In this document: piece by piece, positions 26,215-34,924 of the stretch | How the letters are laid out: each line of letters begins with the position of its first letter | How positions within the stretch are numbered: position 1 is the first letter of the stretch | NCBI GenBank assembly: GCA_000153385.1 | Contig: CH672375.1 | Span: forward strand, 62,001 to 126,000 | Direction of reading: 5' to 3' | Source of the DNA: Flavobacteria bacterium BBFL7 | GTDB taxonomy: Bacteria; Bacteroidota; Bacteroidia; Flavobacteriales; Flavobacteriaceae | Length of the DNA: 64,000 nt | Program-made: the position numbers and the translations under genes | The notes under the pieces: model-generated | What the model saw: only the letters and a program-made list of their open reading frames with translations | Told to the model about the DNA's origin: nothing | The model's database searches: none

Positions 26215-27807
26215 ATGATTAAAAATTGCTGTTTTCTATTAATGTCGCTCCTATTCATCAATTGCGGTGATACTAGTATTACTATTGATGACACAACAGT
26301 TTTTAGATATAATGAACATGCAAACATCACTACACTAGATCCTGCATTTGCAAAAGACCAGCGCAATATATGGGTTTGCAATTTAATTTATAATGGTTTA
26401 GTAAAACTGGATAAAAACCTCGAGGTAGTTCCGGACCTTGCTAGTGAATGGTACATTAGTGAAGATGGACTGGTTTATACTTTTCAACTTAGAGAGGATA
26501 TTTATTTTCAAGACTTTGACGCTTTCGCGAAAGCGAGAATAGTAACCGCACAGGATTTTAAATATTCCTTAGAACGATTAACAGATCCAGCGGTAGCATC
26601 TCCTGGTGCTTGGGTTATGTCTAACGTTGCTGCAATAAATACGATTGATGAGCACCAATTAAGAATCACTTTAAAAAAACCATTCCCAGCCTTTTTAGGA
26701 TTACTTACCATGAAGTTTTGTAGTGTAGTACTGCCAGAAGCCATAGAAAAATACGGTAATGAATATCGTTCAAATCCTGTAGGAACTGGACCTTTCTATT
26801 TAAAACGATGGGAAGAAAACGTAAAAATGGTACTGCGCAAAAATAACAACTATTACGAAAAAGACAGCACTGGTAAGGTATTACCTTACCTAGAAGCGGT
26901 CGCCATCACTTTTAAAAGCGATAAACAAAGTGAATTTCTAGAATATGCTCAAGGAAATCTAGATTTTATAAACGCGATAGACCCTAGTTATAAAGACGAA
27001 TTACTCACTACTACTGGCGATTTAAAAACGAAATATGAATCCACTACCAACCTGGTAAAAGCTCCATTTTTAAACACAGAATATCTAGGCTTATACCTAG
27101 ACAGCGGCACACCAGAACTACAAAGTAAACTACTAAGACAGGCGATAAATAAAGGTTTTGACAGAGAGAAAATGATCAAGTACCTGCGCAACAATATAGG
27201 TATTCCTGCAACCAGCGGACTCATTCCTGCCGGACTACCAGCTGGTGGCGTGGTAAAAGGATATGAATATGATAACCTTGAAGCACAACGATTAGTACAA
27301 CGATATATCTCGGAAACTGGTGACACTAATCCCGAAATTACGATTACCACTGGTGCTAATTATCTAGACCTATGCGAATTCATTCAGAAAGAACTTGACA
27401 AAATAGGTATAAAAACGAGTGTAGAAGTCATGCCACCATCTACATTACGCCAAGCCCGTAGTGCTGGAAACTTAGATATCTTCCGCTCGAGCTGGATCGC
27501 CGATTATCCCGATGCCGAGAATTATTTGTCGCTAGGATATTCTAAAAACTTCTCTCCTAATGGACCTAATTATACTCATTTTAAAAATGAATCTTATGAC
27601 CAGTTATACGAGCAAGCACTCACCTTGCCTAACCCTACAGATCGTAAAGAACTCTATATAAAAATGGATTCTATCATCATCAGCGAGGCACCTATCGTTC
27701 CGCTTTATTATGATGAAAGTGTCCGTTTTATCAGTAAAAAAGTCAGCGGATTAGAAACTAATGCGGTGAATATGTTGGATTTGAGTAGGGTTAGGAAAAC
27801 AAATTAA
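26215..27807 (+). CDS. Peptide ABC transporter substrate-binding lipoprotein (SBP family 5)
   Basis: A 530-residue solute-binding protein of the DppA/OppA type with a lipobox Cys at 17 (LLFINCGD). The conserved stretches ITTLDPAFAKDQRNIWVCNLIYNGLV, DLASEWYISEDGLVYTFQLREDI and NPVGTGPFYLKRWEEN identify the family. No permease or ATPase genes are next to it, so it is either an orphan or its transporter lies elsewhere. A palindrome copy in frame adds DAFAKARI between FQDF and VTAQDF, exactly where other members have a short loop. It is convergent with the DUF5117 protease, 2 bp between the stops. Confidence 0.88.
   Translation: MIKNCCFLLMSLLFINCGDTSITIDDTTVFRYNEHANITTLDPAFAKDQRNIWVCNLIYNGLVKLDKNLEVVPDLASEWYISEDGLVYTFQLREDIYFQDFDAFAKARIVTAQDFKYSLERLTDPAVASPGAWVMSNVAAINTIDEHQLRITLKKPFPAFLGLLTMKFCSVVLPEAIEKYGNEYRSNPVGTGPFYLKRWEENVKMVLRKNNNYYEKDSTGKVLPYLEAVAITFKSDKQSEFLEYAQGNLDFINAIDPSYKDELLTTTGDLKTKYESTTNLVKAPFLNTEYLGLYLDSGTPELQSKLLRQAINKGFDREKMIKYLRNNIGIPATSGLIPAGLPAGGVVKGYEYDNLEAQRLVQRYISETGDTNPEITITTGANYLDLCEFIQKELDKIGIKTSVEVMPPSTLRQARSAGNLDIFRSSWIADYPDAENYLSLGYSKNFSPNGPNYTHFKNESYDQLYEQALTLPNPTDRKELYIKMDSIIISEAPIVPLYYDESVRFISKKVSGLETNAVNMLDLSRVRKTN
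26520..26535. repeat. 16-bp palindrome, copy 5 (inside the SBP gene)
   Basis: A perfect CGCTTTCGCGAAAGCG in frame, read as A-F-A-K-A within FDAFAKARI. Confidence 0.97.
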
Positions 27808-27809
27808 AA

Positions 27810-30191
27810 CTACTCACCACAACCTATAGGACTACCATCCGGTAAACTTGGTAAATTCACTACTTTAAACTTAGTTGGATCTTTAAAATATTGCTCGATT
27901 TGAGAACGTAATTCTAAAGCCGTGGCATTTTTAAGTCTTTTAAGTTTCTTGTCGATGGTTAATAATTGATTTCTGATCAGACCTTTAGCCGCTACATTTG
28001 TTCGTGAGTTAGCATGAGCATTTATCAATTGCATGACCAGTCGTACTTGAACGCGCTGCTGAATGGCTTTTTGATAATTTGAATCAGTTTTACTTTCAAA
28101 AACCACTTCAGTAATGTTTTCTAATAACTCTCTTAGTCCTAGATTATCTGGCTTTATAGCTTTAATTTGAACCACTCGATTCACACGCTGTGGATGCAAT
28201 AAGAAACTCAAAGTCATATCGGCACTACTAGCCGCCGCATGCAATGGATCAAACGCTACGCCTACTTCGCTTTTAAAACTTTCCCTACTACGTCCATAAC
28301 CATAAGCTCGTGGCGGAAATAACTCTAGTAAATCAGTCGGTATCATTAATTGTTCTACCTCAAGAGTTTTTAAGAGAGCTTTTAAAGCACTCTTTTGTTC
28401 TTGTTTTGAAAGATATTTCAATTCTACAAGATCACCTTTTGTAGCATAGTTGTATTCCATTCCGCCTATCCATTTTGCGGTTGCTTCTACCTGATAACGA
28501 TGGCCATAATAAACGGGCACAAAAACATCTTCCAGAACACTTAACGGCTCATCTGTTCTGATATTATCAATACTAAATTGATTCATCGCTACTTGACGTA
28601 TTTCTAGCATACGTACTAGTTCTGGTCCAGGTTGACTTCCATTATCCCATAAATGAGCTTGAGCATGTGCGCCACCAGCAGCACGAGAATCACTATCTGA
28701 TATGAATCTTAAATTTTGAGCAGTAGCTTTTTCTATAATATTTTTTAAATATTGCTCTTCAGATAGAGTCTGATCTGGGTTTCCATAAGAATATTGAACC
28801 GTTACATCATCCCAAGCGCCCATTCCGACACCATAAGCATCTTCAAGACGTATTTCTCCATCAACTAATTCTAATCTAGGATGTGGATAATCCATCACAC
28901 TAGCTCTATCATTAGTACTGGCTGCAAAATTATGTGCGAACCCTAGCGTGTGTCCTACCTCATGAGCTCCTAATTGCCTGATACGTGCCAGTGCTAGTTC
29001 CATCATCGCAGCATGGTTATTGTCATTTTCTTTAAAGGGCTCTTTTAGTAAACCTTGAGCGATCATAAAATCTTGTCTTATACGCAAACTTCCTAGACTT
29101 ACATGACCTTTGATGATTTCGCCAGTTCGTGGATCCGTAATGCTCGCGCCATAACTCCAGCCACGTGTGCTGCGATGTACCCATTGAATGACATTATATC
29201 TCAAGTCCATAGGATCTGCTCCATCGGGTAACATTTTTACTTGAAATGCATTTTTATATCCTGCACTTTCAAATGCGGTATTCCACCAGCCAGCTCCATC
29301 TAATAAAGCACTACGCACTGGTTCTGGCGTACCAGGATCTAGATAATAAATAATAGGCTCTACCGCTTCACTAATAGCCGCATCAGGATTCTTTTTTTCT
29401 AATCGATGTCTGGTTATAAAACGTTTTTGAATAGGTTCATAAACTGGTGTGCTATAATCCATATAACTCACATAAAAAGAACCACTACGCGGATGAAAAA
29501 CTCGAGGCTCATATCCAGCATCTGGTAATTTTACAAAACTGTGATGTTGTATAACCGTAATGGCTTTGGCATCTGGTGCGACGCTTCTTAGGTTGCGACC
29601 AGTTGGTGTTCCTGTAAAAGTGAGCATGGCTTCAAATTCGCTGTTTTCAGGGAATGACTTAGTGTTTTCCATCCACAAGGCACTACGAGATTTATCTACT
29701 TTATACGTACCTTCTTTGTTTCGTTTGAGTGTTGCGGCTACACCAAATGTATCCTGCATTAAAAACGATGTGATATCAATCGTGTAAACACCATCTTTCT
29801 GTGATTTTATTTCAAAACCGTATAAAACCGACTGCGCAAATGCTTGATTTATAGAAGTATGTTCATTTTCATTATTACTACTCGCGCGGTATTTAAGGTT
29901 GGGCTGCATGAGTAGTAATTTATGACCACTTTTCACCCATTTCACGACAACTCCATCACCCAACTTACCTCTATCGAGACCTATGTCATTAGATCCTATA
30001 CCAGTGCTTAATGAATAAACATATAGAAATTCCTTATCTAAATCTTTGACTTCTAGAAGTATGTTACCTTTATCTTCTGAATAAGTAAAGTTATAGTAGC
30101 CTTTAAATTCTTGTTTGGATGATTGTAATTGCGCTTTCGCGAAAGCGGAATAAAACAAGACTAACGCGCTTATAAATAGAATTCTTTTCAT
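27810..30191 (-). CDS. DUF5117/DUF4953 secreted zinc metalloprotease
   Basis: A 793-residue exported protein. The signal peptide (1-21) ends SAFAKAQ, and its AKA before Q is encoded by a copy of the genomic palindrome. The DUF5117 region follows. The catalytic site is HEVGHTLGFAH (His410, Glu411, His414, His420), with SVMDYPHP as the Met-turn, which makes it metzincin-like. A DUF4953 helical C-terminus follows. Members are periplasmic or outer-membrane-associated proteases of unknown substrate, common in Bacteroidota. A single gene. Confidence 0.88.
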   Translation of the reverse strand: MKRILFISALVLFYSAFAKAQLQSSKQEFKGYYNFTYSEDKGNILLEVKDLDKEFLYVYSLSTGIGSNDIGLDRGKLGDGVVVKWVKSGHKLLLMQPNLKYRASSNNENEHTSINQAFAQSVLYGFEIKSQKDGVYTIDITSFLMQDTFGVAATLKRNKEGTYKVDKSRSALWMENTKSFPENSEFEAMLTFTGTPTGRNLRSVAPDAKAITVIQHHSFVKLPDAGYEPRVFHPRSGSFYVSYMDYSTPVYEPIQKRFITRHRLEKKNPDAAISEAVEPIIYYLDPGTPEPVRSALLDGAGWWNTAFESAGYKNAFQVKMLPDGADPMDLRYNVIQWVHRSTRGWSYGASITDPRTGEIIKGHVSLGSLRIRQDFMIAQGLLKEPFKENDNNHAAMMELALARIRQLGAHEVGHTLGFAHNFAASTNDRASVMDYPHPRLELVDGEIRLEDAYGVGMGAWDDVTVQYSYGNPDQTLSEEQYLKNIIEKATAQNLRFISDSDSRAAGGAHAQAHLWDNGSQPGPELVRMLEIRQVAMNQFSIDNIRTDEPLSVLEDVFVPVYYGHRYQVEATAKWIGGMEYNYATKGDLVELKYLSKQEQKSALKALLKTLEVEQLMIPTDLLELFPPRAYGYGRSRESFKSEVGVAFDPLHAAASSADMTLSFLLHPQRVNRVVQIKAIKPDNLGLRELLENITEVVFESKTDSNYQKAIQQRVQVRLVMQLINAHANSRTNVAAKGLIRNQLLTIDKKLKRLKNATALELRSQIEQYFKDPTKFKVVNLPSLPDGSPIGCGE
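30132..30147. repeat. 16-bp palindrome, copy 6 (in a signal peptide)
   Basis: A perfect CGCTTTCGCGAAAGCG read as A-F-A-K-A just before Gln, so it supplies the predicted signal peptidase I site of the DUF5117 protease. Confidence 0.97.
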
Positions 30192-30295
30192 GCTCTTGAA
30201 TTAAAGCCGTAAGTTAAGAAAAGAGATTTGAGTATTTTGCTAGCTAAAAGCAACTATTTTTGATATTCTGAGAAATAAAGGAGTTAACTATTAAA

Positions 30296-30736
30296 ATGGA
30301 TAAGTTATTTAAAGATGAATATTTTAATCTGATACATGAAAATGTAGCGAAATTTGGATTTCACATAACATATGTGATGGAAGAAAAAGGATTTACACCT
30401 TTCGGATATTCAACGGGTATTTATCAAAGTTTTGGTATTCCTGAATTATTTATTTCGGGACTTCCAAGTGGTCTTACAAACGAGTTAATTAAAAATTATG
30501 TCGAAAAATTTAAATTTAAAAAGGTTTTAGTAAATCAAAAAATCGACTACTTAACCAACCGATTTCCAGTTTACTTTATTACAGTTCAAAATGAACTATT
30601 AACAGATTACGCTTTGAGCTCCTTTAGTTTTTACAAGGATTCAGAGTTCAAATATGTACAATTAATTTTTCCAGATTTGAAAGGAAGATTTCCAGATGAA
30701 TCTCAATATAACTATGATCAAGAAATTATAAAATGA
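30296..30736 (+). CDS. DUF4262 protein
   Basis: A 146-residue cytosolic protein of the DUF4262 family. The typical signatures are FGYSTGIYQSFGIPELFISG, near residues 37-58, and VQLIFPDLKGRFPDE near the C-terminus. The function is unknown; family members are scattered and often sit near accessory genes. The gene looks more A+T-rich by eye than its neighbours. Its stop overlaps the start of the lipocalin-like lipoprotein gene in ATGA, although the two proteins are unlike each other. Confidence 0.75.
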   Translation: MDKLFKDEYFNLIHENVAKFGFHITYVMEEKGFTPFGYSTGIYQSFGIPELFISGLPSGLTNELIKNYVEKFKFKKVLVNQKIDYLTNRFPVYFITVQNELLTDYALSSFSFYKDSEFKYVQLIFPDLKGRFPDESQYNYDQEIIK

Positions 30737-31140
30737 TAAAAAAACTATTTTTATTTCTCGCTATTTGCACGTTATTAAGTGGTTGTGACTCTAGCGATGA
30801 TGCAGGTAATCTTTTAACAAGCGACATTGTAGGAACGTGGCAATTAACGGCAAATCTGTCTGATCCTGGCGATGGAAGTGGTAGTTTTCAATCGGTTAGC
30901 AGTAACAAAATCATAACCTTTAATTCAGATGGTACATTTACATCAAATGGAAACGTTTGCGATATGTCCATAACGACCAGTACAAATACGAGCGGTACTT
31001 ATAATACTACTGATAAAACGATTAACGCAAATTGCGGCACTACTAACTTACCTATCTCCTACACCATTGATAACCTTACCATGGATATCAGCTATTTTTG
31101 CATAGAGGCTTGCCAGTCTAGATATAGAAAGATTAATTAA
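30733..31140 (+). CDS. Lipocalin-like lipoprotein
   Basis: A 135-residue lipoprotein with lipobox Cys18 (LLSGCDSS). The body reads SDIVGTWQLTANL, IITFNSDGTFTSNG and SGTYNTTDKTI, the pattern of the lipocalin-like DUF4923/lipocalin_5 type found in many Flavobacteriia. It contains two later cysteine pairs that may form disulfides. It is translationally coupled to the DUF4262 gene. Its TAA stop overlaps the TAA stop of the GlmU-like gene on the other strand. Confidence 0.75.
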   Translation: MIKKLFLFLAICTLLSGCDSSDDAGNLLTSDIVGTWQLTANLSDPGDGSGSFQSVSSNKIITFNSDGTFTSNGNVCDMSITTSTNTSGTYNTTDKTINANCGTTNLPISYTIDNLTMDISYFCIEACQSRYRKIN

Positions 31141-32306
31141 TCTTTTCTGTAAGCAGCGGTTCTCTCAAATACTGTATCCAAAATATCAATATCTACTTGT
31201 TGTAATGAAAGACCACGCCTTTTCATCACTACGTCTGCCACTTCATAAGCCTTATTAGTCTTGTAAGTCATATTACCTTGAGGTCCACCCCAATTGAAAG
31301 ATGGGATAAAATTGCGAGGATATCCAGCACCATAGATGTTAGCGCTCACGCCTACTACAGTACCTGTATTGAACATGGTATTGATTCCACATTTTGAGTG
31401 ATCGCCTAACATAAGACCACAAAACTGCAAACCAGTTTTGGCAAAACGTCCGGTTTCATAATCCCATAGTTTTACCTCAGCATAGTTGTTCTTAAGGTTA
31501 CTTGTGTTAGAATCTGCTCCTATATTGCACCACTCGCCTAACACACTGTTTCCTAGGAATCCTTCATGACCTTTATTACTATACCCAAAGATGACTGAGT
31601 TATTCAACTCGCCGCCAACTTTAGAATGAGGTCCAACGGTGGTAGGTCCATATATTTTTGTTCCCAGTTTAGTGGCACTGTGCTCTAATAATGCAAATCC
31701 ACCACGTATAATACTACCTTCCATGACCTCAGCATTTTTACCTATGTAGATAGAACCGCTACTTGCATTAAGAATTGCAAAGTTTAATACGGCACCTTCT
31801 TCTATAAAAATACGCTCTGGATGGATAGTTTGCACATAACCTGGAATAGGTTGACTGGTTCTTCCTTTTGTAATCAGTTCAAAGTCTGCTTCTAGTGCTT
31901 TTCCATTTTTTGAGAAAATATCCCAGGTATGATCAATCCCATCAGAATCACCTTCAAAAAGTACTTGCGTTAACTCGATAGTCGGTGTATGAACTGATGC
32001 AGCACGATAAGCTATCATGGTATCGTTATACATTAATTTTTGTCCTAATTCCAGTGCGTTTATTGCTTCACATAATTCATCTGTCGCAAATATATTTCCC
32101 GCAATAACGATGTTATCATCTGTTTCAGTCAGTGGATATTTAGTCTGTAGATAGTCTTCTGTCAGATGACTAACATTAGCATTTAGCCTTTGTTCCCATT
32201 TCTCTTTTAAGGTTAAAATACCGCAACGAATGGCGCTGGTCGGTCTAGTATATGTAAAAGGTAAAAGAGCTTTATGTTTATTAAAGTCGGCTAGAATGTA
32301 GTTCAT
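31137..32306 (-). CDS. GlmU-type bifunctional sugar nucleotidyltransferase
   Basis: A 389-residue member of the alternative bacterial GlmU family (TIGR03991 as I recall), proposed to do both UDP-GlcNAc pyrophosphorylase and acetyltransferase steps in Bacteroidota. The N-terminus NYILADFNKHKALLPFTYTRP is diagnostic. The C-terminal half carries left-handed beta-helix hexapeptides such as SSGSIYIGKNAEVMEGSIIRG. It ends VDIDILDTVFERTAAY. It is cytosolic and would supply UDP-GlcNAc for cell wall and lipid A. It has a TACCTTTG -7 box 22 bp upstream. Confidence 0.85.
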   Translation of the reverse strand: MNYILADFNKHKALLPFTYTRPTSAIRCGILTLKEKWEQRLNANVSHLTEDYLQTKYPLTETDDNIVIAGNIFATDELCEAINALELGQKLMYNDTMIAYRAASVHTPTIELTQVLFEGDSDGIDHTWDIFSKNGKALEADFELITKGRTSQPIPGYVQTIHPERIFIEEGAVLNFAILNASSGSIYIGKNAEVMEGSIIRGGFALLEHSATKLGTKIYGPTTVGPHSKVGGELNNSVIFGYSNKGHEGFLGNSVLGEWCNIGADSNTSNLKNNYAEVKLWDYETGRFAKTGLQFCGLMLGDHSKCGINTMFNTGTVVGVSANIYGAGYPRNFIPSFNWGGPQGNMTYKTNKAYEVADVVMKRRGLSLQQVDIDILDTVFERTAAYRKD

Positions 32307-32328
32307 GGGACGAAAAGTTTTGCGAGTG

Positions 32329-32336
32329 CAAAGGTA
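32329..32336 (-). promoter_or_regulatory. -7 box for the GlmU-like gene
   Basis: TACCTTTG followed by CA on the minus strand fits TAnnTTTG; the ATG is 22 bp downstream. No convincing -33. Confidence 0.45.
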
Positions 32337-32441
32337 GAGATTTTGGTTTGTTTAGCTATTGTGGTTTTAGCTTGTTGGGTTGCTAGGTATTTTAAGTTTT
32401 GATTTAAATTTAGTTTTAAGTTTAAAAAGTATCTTAGCACC

Positions 32442-33503
32442 ATGCTCGGAACAAGAAAACGTCATATAGTAATAGCGATAGGCCTTCTGGCTCTACAATT
32501 ATTGACATATTATAATCTTAGAAACTTCCCGTCATTCATAGAAAAATATTACAGTAATGGGATATATCCATATATCTCTAAAGCCATGCGTATCGGGCTA
32601 GGTTGGATACCTATATCCTTTGGTGACCTGATGTACATCGCAGGAATTGTAATGATATTAAGATGGTTATGGATCAGTAAGAAGGATTTAATTATGCTTT
32701 CGCGAAAGCGTTATACGCAACTCCTATTTTCATTAAACATCATCTTATTTACCTTTCAAGTTTTATGGGGATTTAATTACTATCGACAGGCGCTGAATGT
32801 AACACTGAATATTGAAAGAGAATATACGGTAGAGCAACTTAAAGAAACTGTCAGTGAATATGCAAATCTCTCTAATAAGCTGCATTTACATCTACAACCG
32901 ACAGATAGTTTACCGGTAGCATTTAATCTCTCACAAAAAGAACTATTTAAAATCGCACCTAGCGGATTTGAGAATTTACCGCAACCTCAATTAAAACAAC
33001 GTCTGAGACCGAATAGTATCAAGGAGTCATTACTCACGATGCCTTTAACTCAAATGGGATATAGTGGTTATTTGAATCCGATAACCGGTGAAGCTCAAAC
33101 TAATGCATGGATCAATTGTTATAAAACACCTGTATTGATATTACATGAGATGTCACACCAGTTGGGTTTTGCCAAAGAAAATGAGGCTAACTATGTTGCC
33201 ATTCAAGCTGGACTGAATCACGAAGATGTACATTTCCAATACAGCGCTAGTATTTTTGGGTTGAAGTATTTATTGAACGATTTATACACTAAAGATCCTG
33301 AAGCTTTTGAAGTAATAAAAGCTGATCTAAGGCCAGGTATTTTAAAAAACTATCAAGAACTGAGAGATTTTTGGGCTCCATATGATGACAATGTTATTGA
33401 GCAAGTGTCACAAGCCACTTATAATCAATATTTAAAAGCAAATAATCAACCCGATGGTATGAAGACTTATAGCTATGTAGTTGCGCTGCTTGTGAATGGA
33501 TAA
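32442..33503 (+). CDS. DUF3810 membrane zinc-peptidase-like protein
   Basis: A 353-residue DUF3810 protein. Three hydrophobic segments lie in the first ~120 residues, then a soluble domain with LHEMSHQLGFAKENEAN, an HExxH zinc motif (about residues 235-239), with a downstream Glu in ENEAN as candidate third ligand. It is likely membrane-anchored with the catalytic part on one face. The substrate is unknown. The palindrome copy 7 lies in frame and encodes LSRK just after the third segment. A single gene. Confidence 0.82.
   Translation: MLGTRKRHIVIAIGLLALQLLTYYNLRNFPSFIEKYYSNGIYPYISKAMRIGLGWIPISFGDLMYIAGIVMILRWLWISKKDLIMLSRKRYTQLLFSLNIILFTFQVLWGFNYYRQALNVTLNIEREYTVEQLKETVSEYANLSNKLHLHLQPTDSLPVAFNLSQKELFKIAPSGFENLPQPQLKQRLRPNSIKESLLTMPLTQMGYSGYLNPITGEAQTNAWINCYKTPVLILHEMSHQLGFAKENEANYVAIQAGLNHEDVHFQYSASIFGLKYLLNDLYTKDPEAFEVIKADLRPGILKNYQELRDFWAPYDDNVIEQVSQATYNQYLKANNQPDGMKTYSYVVALLVNG
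32696..32709. repeat. 14-bp palindrome core, copy 7 (inside the DUF3810 gene)
   Basis: GCTTTCGCGAAAGC in frame, read as L-S-R-K in MLSRKRYT. Confidence 0.95.
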
Positions 33504-33560
33504 AGTATACTGCTCAAATAGATAGTAAAATTCGAGCAGTATACTAAGAATTAAAGATGG

Positions 33561-34733
33561 CTAGTTCTTTATAATTTTAAAATCACTTTTTAATCCATTA
33601 ACATCTACAATCATTAAATTATATAATCCGGTTGGCAAATGATGAATCGATATTCTTTCATTTGTAGATTCCATAACTTTTCTTCCCATCATGTCAAATA
33701 ATTCAACCGTATGTATTAATTCTGGTCCTTCAATAAACACGAACTCACTAGTTGGATTTGGATAAACTTTAAATGGTATAGTTTCTAATACTATATCACT
33801 GTTTGATAAAGTGCTATTATAATTAAAGGTAGTACGATAATTAGGTGAAAAAGTCATAGCTGCAGAGTCATATTGAGATTCTGTTGAAGTTAGCACTTTA
33901 CTGACATAAGGACTTTCATCATATATAAAATCGATACCCGTTTTATCTTTAAAAGGATGGTCTAATGTGCTAAACTGTATACTAGTATCAAAGTTCAAAT
34001 CGATCTTATAATCCTGTGATGGATTACCTATAAACGATGAAAGAGTAGAGATTCTATTTCCAAAGGTGTCTAAGGTATACGTTTCTCTATCTGTTTCACT
34101 CCAGGTAGTTCCATCCCATTCCTCATAAATCCTATTAGTGCGTTGATTACTGCTATTATAATTTATTAAGTCGCGTTCACCTAATATCCATTGAGAACCT
34201 ACCCAATATTCTATAAGAAATTGAGTAATATTAGAACCATTGTAGGTCAATGTAAATCGCTCTCCAAGATCGTACTGAGAGCCATTCCAATTTTCTATTA
34301 CAGCAGCAGTGAAAACCCCATTAGTATAAGTTACAGTAAATCGATCAATAGGCACCCAAGTAGATCCTATATATTCTTCAAACACTTGACTAATCAATTG
34401 ATTAAATGAATTATAAGAATAAATAGCCCTATAATTATCTTCATATTGACCAGTGGTACTATTATAAGTTTGCTCCAAAGTCATCGTAGCTAAACTGTTA
34501 GCATTATAGGTATAAATTGTTTTGAAATTCGGTTGCCACGAAGATGAGTTCCAAAAGAAATACTCTTGAGATAATAAGTTACCATTGGTATCATAAGTAT
34601 AATTATTACCTGAATTGTTAGTCCACGAGCTTGTCGTGGTATCATAATATTCTTCCACAGCTGAAAGTAATTGATTTTGAGCAACAAGAGAAAGACTAAA
34701 TAGAAATAAAATAATAAAAGTAAATTTTTTCAT
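33561..34733 (-). CDS. T9SS-secreted repeat protein
   Basis: I start at the ATG at 34733 (MKKFTFIILFLFSLSLVAQ), which begins a signal peptide; the frame opens 63 bp earlier but without one. About eight repeats of ~30-40 residues follow with alternating YTYDTNGNLLSQ and NSSSWQP blocks, similar to YD-type beta repeats. The last ~75 residues are a type IX secretion C-terminal domain: FKVYPNPTSEFVFIEG, VELFDMMGRKV, LPTGLYNLMI. It should be exported through the T9SS and attached to the surface or released. A single gene. The function of the repeat region is unknown. Confidence 0.85.
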   Translation of the reverse strand: MKKFTFIILFLFSLSLVAQNQLLSAVEEYYDTTTSSWTNNSGNNYTYDTNGNLLSQEYFFWNSSSWQPNFKTIYTYNANSLATMTLEQTYNSTTGQYEDNYRAIYSYNSFNQLISQVFEEYIGSTWVPIDRFTVTYTNGVFTAAVIENWNGSQYDLGERFTLTYNGSNITQFLIEYWVGSQWILGERDLINYNSSNQRTNRIYEEWDGTTWSETDRETYTLDTFGNRISTLSSFIGNPSQDYKIDLNFDTSIQFSTLDHPFKDKTGIDFIYDESPYVSKVLTSTESQYDSAAMTFSPNYRTTFNYNSTLSNSDIVLETIPFKVYPNPTSEFVFIEGPELIHTVELFDMMGRKVMESTNERISIHHLPTGLYNLMIVDVNGLKSDFKIIKN

Positions 34734-34924
34734 AATAAACTGATTTAAAGCGTTTTTCAAAACTAATTTGAATTGAGTATGAATGTGATACCCCATATAG
34801 GGTATTTTTTAAAAACAAATTTCTCCAGTAACGATTACCAATTTTCTGAGTTAGTTAACACTTTTTAAGAATTGTGGATTAATGGAATACCTATCTTTAA
34901 AAGCTAAATTCTAAAACTTTATTA

